A stretch of 64,000 nt of DNA from Sipunculus nudus (lineage: Eukaryota > Annelida > Sipuncula > Golfingiida > Sipunculidae), in assembly GCA_026874595.1 (NCBI GenBank), contig CM049320.1:28382714-28446713 (forward strand). Direction: 5' to 3'. Below, piece after piece: positions 54,931 through 64,000 of this stretch. Numbering within the stretch: position 1 is the stretch's first letter; every line of letters starts with the position of its first letter. The notes beneath the pieces are model-generated. The model saw only the letters and a list, made by a program, of their open reading frames with translations. It made no database searches and had not been told where the DNA came from. Both the position numbers and the translations under genes were made by a program.

Positions 54931-55830
54931 ACCCCAGGTACTAATACACTATGGATGTCCTGTATCTAATTACTCGTATAGATGTCTTGTATCTAATTAC
55001 TACGGGCACTAATACGCTGGTTTATTGCCTTTAAACAACAAATTGCCTGGGATATATGTCCATTTATGTCCATTTTCAACTTACCCGGGGAAGTAATATA
55101 TAGCTATGTCTTTAAGCTATGTTTCCTGAACGTTTCCACTTCCTTTTGATTTCTTCGATATTATTTTATTCTAGATTTTTCTTATAGGAAATAAATTCAA
55201 ACAAATGTGACATTGGAAATCCTTTTCTATTGTGTATGCATACCTTCATACATAATCACTTTCATTATTATTCATTATTATTCATTATTATTATTGTTAT
55301 TATTATTATTATTATATTCAAACAACCAGCTGTTGACAAGGAATCTGAATATTTTCAAGAAGAGAACAATGAATGCATCGGATCCATTATAAGTATCGTG
55401 CATCCCGTGACAATGTCTCGCATTCAATGTCTTGCTCTTTGCGGGAAGCAGGCATCACCACCGTGCCTTAATGTTAAATTTAAGCTGAGACAAGAGCATT
55501 CTCCTTGGCCCTGCATCAGATTGATTGCATGTCGTTAACTCCACGAACACACACCATTGGAATTGCAGAAAAGGTAATGATGATTGTAATTAAAAAATCT
55601 TAAATTTGGATTGTACCTCAGATAACTCATTTAAACAGAGTCAAGTTTCATATTTGATGGTAATGTTGTATGTTTCAAATGGAAGAATGAAAACAAGATA
55701 ATATATACATCAGGGCAAAGTTTTTAAAACGATAACTATATGTTTGTGAATTTATGAGATAACGTATTATATTTGTTAATATATTTGTTAATAAACGGTA
55801 TGTTTTATCTATAATGTATAATTAATTCAG

Positions 55831-55887
55831 GTTGTTCTCCTCCTGAGGAACCTTTAACGCGATCAATGTGTTCTGTGCTCTTGAACG
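55831..55887 (+). CDS. Gene 6 linker exon, lost from gene 5
   Basis: Acceptor AATTAATTCAG, donor AACG|GTAAAC, 57 nt, phase 1 to 1. Encodes a Cys/Pro linker resembling in position the 72-nt linker exon of genes 2-4. Gene 5 intron 2 jumps over it. Confidence 0.65.
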
Positions 55888-57594
55888 GTAAACCTTTTAC
55901 ATATATCAAATGAGAACCAATGCCTTTAAATACTTTATATTATTTTTGTCACAGTATGTTTCAGATACATACACGTTCTTAACTCCATACTTAAATAAAT
56001 ATAACGGTATTCCATTTTATCTTAGAATAAAAATATCATAAAATCTAATACGCCTTGATTTGGAAGGCATTAGAAATTTTCAGCGCTGTAATATTAAGTG
56101 TATAAGATCATGGCTGAGTGAACATGGCGAGTAAAAGGGATATAGACTTCCTCATACGTTTTAAATGTTTTGTACTGATCCATTGTGTTTTAAATTAAAA
56201 TACATTTTTTTTGGTATCATAATTGTCATTTATTAATATGGTTATCACCATTACCCTTCATAAAAATGCGGGTGGTGATTGCGAGTGAAAGGGCTAAGTT
56301 TTAATGATTAAACGTTACTGCAGACTGTCAAACTGGATGGAAACATAGCTTTAAGGATCCCTACGGACTGGTGTCCTGTTACAGGGTAACAATGGCAACA
56401 AGGATTTCATGGACCGTAGTAGAACAATCCTGCGTCGTTATGGACGCCAAATTAATTGGGGTTGAAACAGAGAAAGAACAGGCTCATGTGGAAAGCCTCA
56501 TGAAAGAAAATTCAGGATATTACCCTCCAGGTCAGATGTAAATCAAACGTCATATTATCCTTATCTGAGATCATGCCTTGCGCAAATAGCTGTCAGCTAG
56601 AGAAGTTACGAGCATACAATGATCAATGTGAACGGGGGTAAATTAAATAACATAAAAGATTCAAGCAATATTGATCCTCGAAGTGTATGCACCATTGATT
56701 TGTTTTGCATATGAATCCTAACAGTTCTTGTCAACGTTGGCGTGTTGTTGATTTTCAATCATTAAACTGTGTTTCTTTTTGTTTACCTGAATACAGTGTA
56801 ATATTTGGGTCAATATACTGCATGGAAAATATGTAGATCTTGGCAAATGGAGAATAGTTTCCAGAGTATGTTATACAACAATTATAATTGCTGTGTTTGG
56901 GTTTTTACGGTTCATATTACGCTGAATAATCAAAAAGTCATTAGCTTCAGTACACCGCTTGTTTTTGTAGCATATCTCGGTTGATATATCTCATTTACAT
57001 ATCCCCTGTCGGTCAATTAAATCTAACCTGCCTGATAATTCACCCGTAATCCTGAATGAGTAATCCGACGAATCTTCTATGAGAAAGAATTGAAGATGGT
57101 TTGGAAATCGTAATGGCAAAAAGGTTTAGGGATTTAGCGGTCTTTACCTTTTGTGGCGATGTACTGAATCAGCTTTAATTTTAAGAGACTATTAATTAAT
57201 CTTATATTTTAAGTTTTTTTTATATGCGTAGTACTCTTAATCAGTAACTGAGTCATTCAAACGACCGGAAATCTTGGTGTAACCTTTCCTCAAGGTCGAT
57301 CCTTAAAATGGCACATATGAAAACTTTATCAACTTAATATTCGTTTTAGGTGGCCTGGATCAAGTCACTAAATTCGGCTATTGGACAGGTGGAAGACGGG
57401 TTCTTGCTCTAATATGGAATCAGGGAGAAGGAATGCAAAAAATGGAATATACAAACTGGCTTTCAAACATGATTGATATACACAGCACAAGAATCCTCTT
57501 AGTCGTCACCAAAGGCTTTCGCTGGCACAATTTGAGGCCAAACGATCCCAACGCCCTCGGATACATATGTGAGCAGAAGCAACCAACGCCTTAA

Positions 57595-59820
57595 TATCAT
57601 ACCTCGACTACCTCTTTGGAAGACGGTGCCTGTTTGTGTTGTTACGTGTATTACATGTACGTACTCGAATACAAGATGTCCTTAGTTCTAATCAGTAACC
57701 CATTATGGTATATAAACATATGGATAAAAAAAATAACTATATAAACACTCGTCTAATTAAAATGAAGAGAGGAAATATTGAAGAAGGAAGCAGCTTTTGG
57801 CGGTACTGTTTAACTCATTAGATACTCATGGACACCAAGACATGAAGTCTTTTATTATTCTTATTATTTGACGATAAAGTTCGTTTAAAAAAGCGCGAAT
57901 CATTGAATTTCTGGAACACTCAATTAAAGAGTGCTATTTGTCTCAATACACGAATATTTTCATGAATAAGGTATGAGTACTGTTAATATCACACATGCAT
58001 TTGTTGAATTATTGTGCTTTAGTATTTAACTTACATCTACGAGAAACTTTATTCAACATATTTACTTGCGTGGCTTATACATAGTTTTCTGAAGAATTAC
58101 GTCTTGGTTGATAATATACACGTAGACATTGCAAATACATATTTTTCCCAGTATGCTGCATAGTAGATACATATTCATTTTGTAAATATCGGTAAGTTGA
58201 CATTTGTGAAATCTTATTAAATTTATTATGTAACAGCTTGGACTGTATTGACTGTGTATGCTTCACGATAAATTGTTGGATAAGATATTTACAGTAAACT
58301 TTTTTTTCGTGTTGTATATTACTATTTCAAAATGTTAATGAATAGTTGCTTAAATAGTTCAAATATAATGTTCAGACCCTTTCTGAACATATGATTGGTG
58401 TTACACATTTATGTAAAATCACAAAATATTCTGTTAATCTAGCACAGGCGTCATTCACAGGATACATGTCATATTCTTTGCGTTGTCTGCTCACTAGATG
58501 AAATTTAAAAACTTTGTTTGGTGATCTGTGAATAAACCCTCAAAGACCCTTTCTTCACTCCTTTCAATATATATTTGATTACTCCCATTTTCCTATTGTT
58601 AAACACATGTAAAACACAACATTACACAGAATTTTAAAGTATTATATTTCAGTCATGTTATGGAGTTAATAGTGCACATATATCTAAATTTAAATTAATA
58701 TAATCTTGATAAAACCTAATATTCATTTTCCACTAATATGACACAAATTCGGCGATATAGCAGTTGATGTTATTTAGCACAAAGGGGCCCATATACTTTT
58801 AGAGCAGTGTATTCTAAGATAAACAAAAAGCTACAATAAAGTTTTTGGACTTCATCTAATTCATGCACCTCCAAATCCTCTATCACAAACCTCGTGCTCT
58901 TTTCTTTCTCGCCGATCGATGCGTCGACTGTTCGATGGAAAGAAGAGTCACACTCTGGTTAGTTTTCGGCTGACCTCTTACTAAGAGACTCCTTTGCCTA
59001 TGTTAATAAACGAGTGGTTGATCCCGTGATGTGAGGGCTTTTTGTTTAACAGTCTGTTTTGAATTGTGTGACAGATACACAAGGCAACAAGAAATATATT
59101 CAATGTGGTCGAAGGCTGAGATGAACTGAGGAACAAACAGGAATATATCAAGATAAAAACTATCAAAATATTGCAATGCGAACGATGATCCTTTAATCAC
59201 GAGGATTTCCTTTTATAATAGTTGGTTTTGTATTATACTAAAGTCGGCACTATCCGAAGTGTCAAGAGGTCTTAATACTAATTTGAAAAACCTTATCAGG
59301 TCAAATGCGGCCCCTCCTATTCGAAATAGATCAGACGACATGCCCCAAATCCAAACATCATCGAAATCTGGCTTGTTGTTCCAGCCGAAACTTGGTTTTA
59401 GAGAAACTGGTACGAATGTTTAAGTAGTGCCATGATGTCATCAAGCAGGAGCCAACATAGTTTGAGCAGCGTGTGAACAGATTACTTGGTGCAGTGGAAT
59501 TAATATCTGTTAAATAAGACTACGTGTTAATTTGCAGTGAAAACGATTGACCCAGACTAAGAATGTGGAATTGAGAATTGAATATGAGCTTAATCCATTG
59601 TATCAATGACATAATGTAACATTAGTTCCTACAAGGGGAAAGCCATTGGGAACGGTAAGAACTAGCAAATTCATCAGTTTGTGCAATCCATACACTTTTC
59701 TGATATGATGATGATGATACAAAGCAGGATGTTGTCAATGACCATGAAGGTAAACTTCAAAGACTTTAGTATATTTCCTTCTACATACAATAAACCACCA
59801 TGGCTGTTCATACTCCTTTT

Positions 59821-59825
<5 letters not shown>
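57595..59825. other. 3' flank of gene 6, nothing recognised
   Basis: AT-rich, with no family homology to the other 3' flanks. Short ORFs lack any supporting motif. Confidence 0.4.

Positions 59826-59867
<42 letters not shown>
59826..59867. repeat. (AT)n microsatellite
   Basis: Pure AT tract of about 42 bases. Confidence 0.9.
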
Positions 59868-59869
<2 letters not shown>

Positions 59870-61160
59870 GACAGATGATTGCTCTTGCTCGTGACAAACC
59901 TCTGATATTCCACAAAGTTTATTCTAATGTCGTTAAGGAATTACTAATTGAAATATTTAATAGAAGAAAACATCAGAAATATCAGACATGGGACTTAATT
60001 CTATATCAACCCTGTCAACAACACAGGTGTATTTTGCTCGACCAAAACCAACAAAGAATTAGAAGATGAATCGGTGAACATAGTGTAAAATATCAAACTC
60101 AAGAACACAAACAAACCTATAAGGAAACAAGTACGTAGTTTAACTAAAATCATCAAAAAGAAAGAAAATGATTGTTAACAACAGCAAACCAAAACACTAT
60201 AAAAATATGAAGCAAAAACAATACTGCAACCTTATCATGAAGAATATCCAACTGGATTGTCAAGACATCCCGCCCACATCGGTGAACCTGATTATTTTAG
60301 AAGACCGAATTATTGCAACAAAACTTACTTCGGGGACTAAAGAGAAAGTATAAATAAATCAGGTATTGATCACACCGAAAGAACGCGAACAGAAGATAAA
60401 CAAACAAAAAAAATAGCTGCATAAAACAAAAGAAAATGAGGAGTGAACACATCAATACCAGAAATTGGAAAAAAATAGCAAGCAGATACCGGCAAAATCA
60501 ATAAAAGATTAAACAAAGTACGAATTTTTAAAGACGAGTAATCAGAAGAAAGGTCTGTGATGTAGTAAAACTATGGTGAAATGAAATTGAAAATAAATAA
60601 AGACAATACCTCGTCCGTTTTACATATTATACTTGTCCTATATAAGCTTTACTGGGTACTGTTATGAATCGTCCTTTTCATCCTTTGCTGAACCTGGATC
60701 GGCTCGGGGAAAGTTTTGTATTGTTTTCTTTTATTTTTTTCTCTCTCTCAATATTTATGTATCCACGTCTTCAGGCCCATACACACCGAATGCTGCACTT
60801 CACCGACCCGCGGCCCCAGCACTGTACACGGCTGGGCGCTGCAAAGCATTTGGTGTCGACACTCCAGTATATTTTACATATTCATGTACTCATGCGCTTT
60901 TGTGCAGCGTAGTTCAGCGTGGCGTTTGGTGTGGACGGAACGTTGTTGTGTTTACTATTTCTATAATGTAAACGAAATCGTTTATAATGTACATAATTCA
61001 AGTGTTAATTAAAAGAAACATCTTGATACATACTTATTCTTTATAATGAAAAACATCTTTTTAAAGGTGTTTCCATATTTTTTTTCGAATTACGCATGGT
61101 TTCGTGAAAATGCTGTTTTATCTTGATGTCTGGCTAATAATGAATTTACTTATCAAACAA
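59868..61160. other. No recognisable gene
   Basis: A-rich sequence to about 60600, then a more GC-balanced stretch at 60640-60960 with overlapping ORFs in three frames (up to 112 codons). No domain, splice structure or paralogue was recognised. Confidence 0.35.
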
Positions 61161-61195
61161 AAATCTTTTTTTTTTTTTTTTTTTTAAATTTTTTT

Positions 61196-61605
61196 GGTGG
61201 AGGTAACCGCCTCCATTTTTTTAATGCTGACTTAACTAAGTCTTGACTAAGTATGTACATCTGCAGAGATTCCATTTCGGTTTGGGACTACTTGACAGGG
61301 CGGTAGCACTCGCTTCCTATCATTTTTATATCCTGGTGTCACCCAGGCCCGGTGTCTACCGCACCTGCGGGTCCTGGGTGTATAATCATCCCCATTGCTG
61401 GGTCATAACACCGAGGAACCCCCCAAAGACGCACTCGTATGTGAGTGATACACGGCTGTAGGGCACAGCCTTCCCATTAAGCCTGCAGAGCGCTCACCCT
61501 GGGTAGGGGCCGACCGTGAAAAACCTCACCGCCTCGGCTGAGATTCGAACCCACGATCTCCCGGCTTTGAGTCCTGCGCTCTACCCCTGAGCCACAGAAG
61601 CCGGT
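61196..61605 (-). mobile_element. tRNA-derived SINE, best-preserved copy
   Basis: On the minus strand the head reads TGGCTCAGGGGTAGAGCG (box A, about 61595-61578) and GTGGGTTCGAATCTC (box B, about 61554-61540), tRNA-like in spacing. The body follows: CACGGTCGGCCCCTACCCAG, GAGCGCTCTGCAGGC, CCCAGCAATGGGG, then GGAGGCGGTTACCTCC near the 3' end at 61198-61215. A poly-T run (about 61168-61190) lies outside the end. The family repeats at 9872-10232 and, more decayed, at 625-735 and 5740-5860. Confidence 0.85.
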
Positions 61606-61619
61606 TATCAAACAAAAAT

Positions 61620-63049
61620 CTACGGACTACAGTTACTTGGCCGGGATGGTGCGAAGAGTAAGGCTAATTGCCCACCTTAATTGGTGTTCATGGTTGCAGT
61701 TGTGACAGTAAACATTGTAACGGAGCAAACTTCTTCAAAAATACTTGCAGAGCATTAATTTTTCCAACAAACCAATCAGGGCTTACGGTATGTACATTAT
61801 TTCACATATGATTTTCATTATTAAAAAAATAACTAGTTTAAATATTTGTTAGTATTGTCTCCTAAAATCTCAAGATTTATATATATTTGTGTTTAATAAA
61901 ATGCCCTTCACAATGATTGTTATTTGTGTTTTAATTGTGACGAAATTTTGTCAAAACGCTTAAAATTAATAATAATAGAAGCTGAATGATAAAAACTAAT
62001 AGTCCTGATTTGCCTACCATGATATTGCATTACAGGAAATCATTTAATTTTGATCGAAGGGTTAAAATAATTAAACCGCAAAGAATGACCTGCCCTGAGG
62101 GTACAACAATTATAAACGGTGCTCTGCGTGATAAGTAAGCAGAAGCACTTTCCTTTCGCTTGAGTGATTGTACATTAAGTCCCTTTCCGACAGTTTGTCA
62201 CTTGGTGAAACGTTTATTTTGTGTACTTATAATTTGGAAAATATTTTTTCTTTTCCAACAAGTTTTACTATTTGTTAACGAAATGGTTACATTGTTTACT
62301 TATCGTTCAGAGAAAGCCGTATAATTTTTTTTTCTGTCAGATTTCTGACCTATTAAAAGTACTAAGAATAATGAAGAAAATTGTCAATTTGATACAACGG
62401 TATGACTAAACTGAAAAACCCTGTTTATCAAGGATCATGTCACAAGATGACATAGTAAATATTCAAGTTGACGTTTATGAAACACTTGCATTTAATATAC
62501 ATTATACATGGATAGTATTCTAAGAATTTGTAACATATCTTTCAATTTGGGAATCCCTGCCAACGCATGCCAATATTCTCATTGTAATTAAAAAATTAAT
62601 ACATACTAAACTCCCTGTTAACGTTTAGCCTGCCTGTTATATTTTTGTAATAATGACAATATTAATACATATTTAACTCCCTGTTTACATTTAGCTTTCT
62701 CTAATGGAAGCCGTAATTACGGAATTTCATGTCGTAGATCTTGGGGTCTGTTATCTCGCTAATAGTTTGATCCTTGTCCCATCAGAATTTTAAACTGGGG
62801 ATCGCACTTTATTTTGGAATATACACTTTTATGAGTGTGTGCAATTTAATTATCTATAATTTAATTCCATTTTTGCATAGTAAAGTTTTGTGTTAATCAG
62901 AGACATGGAACAAATGCAAAAACGATCGGGGACATTTACTTAAAAGACACAGTTTCTTATTTCTGTGTTCATGGCTACACGATGAAAGATCGTAGCTTTT
63001 CCAGAAATGTAACATGCACCGCCGATAGAACATGCAGTTCAAGTCCGGC
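61620..63049. other. Non-coding, possible very old lectin trace at its start
   Basis: Mostly AT-rich unique sequence. At 61625-61700 one frame reads YLAGMVRRVRLIAHLNW, faintly like the YWTGGVRR ... YLNW path of the lectin last exon. The match is too weak to call. Confidence 0.3.
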
Positions 63050-63187
63050 TCATTTTAACTTGGTAAACAGGCTATATCCATCACGTTAAGTTTCGTTCCG
63101 ATGAGCATGACGGAAAATAATGATTGATGCAGAAAGAACGAAAACAGTCCCCATATGTTTTGCTATATTTGAGAAACTGTTTGGTAC
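63050..63187 (+). pseudogene. Relic of a lectin last exon
   Basis: With small indels, the sequence follows the end of the family's final exon: TTTAACTTGG (LNW), CCGATGAGCATGACGGAA (MSMTE for MSVTE), then GAAAACAGTCCCCATATG (ENSPHM) and TTTTGCTATATTTGA (FCYI stop for FGYIC). GAAACTGTTTGG (ETVW) matches the gene 2 tail. No other exon was found nearby, so this is a fragment of a seventh family member. Confidence 0.7.
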
Positions 63188-64000
63188 AATTGTAATTAAA
63201 CGATATACGCTCTCATTAGTCTGATTCTTGGCCTTCTATCAGAAATTGAGTTTTCAGACTAAAGAGAGAGGGAATCGGATGTTTAAAATTTGGAACTCGA
63301 TGATCAATGCGATAACCTGATCTCTATGGTCTGATTACTTTTCTGATAACACTACGTTTTTCTGTACGCACCCTGGTGTTTAGACCGAGAATACCTAGGT
63401 ATATAATGCATCGGCCACACACAAAAATTCTGGAACGACTGCAATGGATAACCTCTGCATAAGGAGCGAACACTTCAAGTATAAGTGGGAAATACCACAA
63501 GTTACTGAGTGTGTGAGAGAGAGCGAGAGATAGTGTTTCTTTGTGCAATAAACTTGTTGATTTTCATCATCTACATATGTGACACAGTGAGAAAACCACA
63601 TGTAACATGAACAGGATAAAAAAGACAGACCGCACGAAATTGATTAAATTATATTCATCTTATTTATTTTCCTTCCCATGCATCTGTTTTGGTTGTACTT
63701 ATACAACATAGAAAATAAAAAGACACATAAACATTCAAAATTTCACTAAATTTAAATCATGGAAAGGCAGAAAAAATTAATATGTCGAGCTTTTCATTTA
63801 ATTCCTTAAGCCGATTTAAGCTGTTTTGTCTATACGGATCTTATCTGTTATACTTTTAATTGCTTAACTGATCAATTATGCAGGCTTTGTGTGGGCTATG
63901 TTTATTTAAAGCTGTGACTAAAAACCAATAATTGAATGCAGCAATATAAATTTAAATTCTGAACACAGTGGGACCTTGAGCCTTCGAAAACACTACTCGT
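63188..64000. other. Nothing recognised
   Basis: AT-rich. Short minus-strand ORFs at 63324-63601 overlap a GAGAGAGAGCGAGAGA simple stretch and have no motif. Confidence 0.4.

Larger units (their letters stand above)
54076..57594 (+). pseudogene. Gene 6: PAN-like plus CTLD lectin gene with a broken PAN exon
   Basis: Exons: 54076-54127 (signal peptide MAGLGFYISVIDIIPAS), 55330-55573, 55831-55887 (57-nt linker GCSPPEEPLTRSMCSVLLN), 56324-56530 and 57350-57594, all phase 1. Exon 2 has one extra A (GTTAAATTTAAG against GTGAATTTAAG in gene 5), giving 244 nt. Restoring the frame still leaves TGA where gene 5 has AGA, so there are two independent lesions. The CTLD exons are open, with DCQTGW, SCYR, SWTVVEQSC, FGYWTGGRRV and YICEQKQPTP. 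Like gene 5, the C2-C3 cysteines are missing. Skipping exon 2 (intended 243 nt, phase 1 to 1) would give an in-frame signal peptide plus linker plus CTLD, so it may be only partly dead. Confidence 0.8.

Noticed and set aside
60633-61012. Three overlapping ORFs (82-112 codons) in different frames
   Set aside because: No frame has a recognisable domain, splice site support or paralogue; likely a local GC-richer stretch with few stops.
61530-61605. Possible tRNA gene on the minus strand
   Set aside because: Box A and B are good, but it is joined to a 330-bp body repeated at 9872-10232; this is a SINE head.
61620-61700. Possible eighth lectin last-exon relic (YLAGMVRRVRLIAHLNW)
   Set aside because: Only short spaced similarity, with one to two-residue matches; below what I can separate from chance by eye.

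Overview
Eukaryotic, animal-type DNA. It is AT-rich, has long (AT)n tracts, and its short coding exons are separated by introns with canonical splice sites. The coding content is a tandem family of secreted PAN/apple-like plus C-type lectin (CTLD) genes, all on the + strand. tRNA-derived SINEs, a DIRS-type retroelement and several LINE relics fill the rest. I favour an invertebrate, possibly a mollusc or another lophotrochozoan, but nothing seen fixes the phylum.

Layout. 1-5.1 kb: dispersed repeats and a CR1/L2-like LINE tail. 5.1-12.5 kb: gene 1, four exons, 239 aa, a complete CTLD. 13.7-16.2 kb: tandem repeats and a DIRS relic. 17.1-22.4 kb: a 2.4-kb tandem duplication that doubles the first exon and upstream region of gene 2. 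20.5-25.5 kb: gene 2, six exons, 289 aa, intact. 30.3-32.0 kb: gene 3, a dead paralogue that has lost its last exon. 37.6-40.6 kb: gene 5, four exons, 247 aa, intact and chimeric. 47.1-50.8 kb: gene 4, a paralogue with two nonsense codons. 54.1-57.6 kb: gene 6, with a broken exon 2. 57.6-64 kb: mostly non-coding, with a SINE and a relic of one more lectin exon. Genes 3 and 4 are numbered as paralogues of gene 2; genes 5 and 6 form the second subfamily.

The main structural result is a 15-17 kb tandem duplication. Unit A is about 24.26-39.58 kb and unit B about 39.59-56.58 kb. The junction lies in the intron that splits the CTLD. Gene 5 therefore joins the signal peptide, PAN-like exon and first CTLD half of a gene-6-type gene to the last exon, 3' flank and downstream DNA of gene 2. 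Every intron in the family is phase 1, so the join keeps the frame.

Units A and B differ by insertions with visible empty sites: a LINE, two TIR elements and a foldback element. They also differ by gene-specific decay. The cluster looks like fast birth-and-death evolution of secreted recognition or defence-type lectins. That role is inferred from the domain types, not shown by the sequence.
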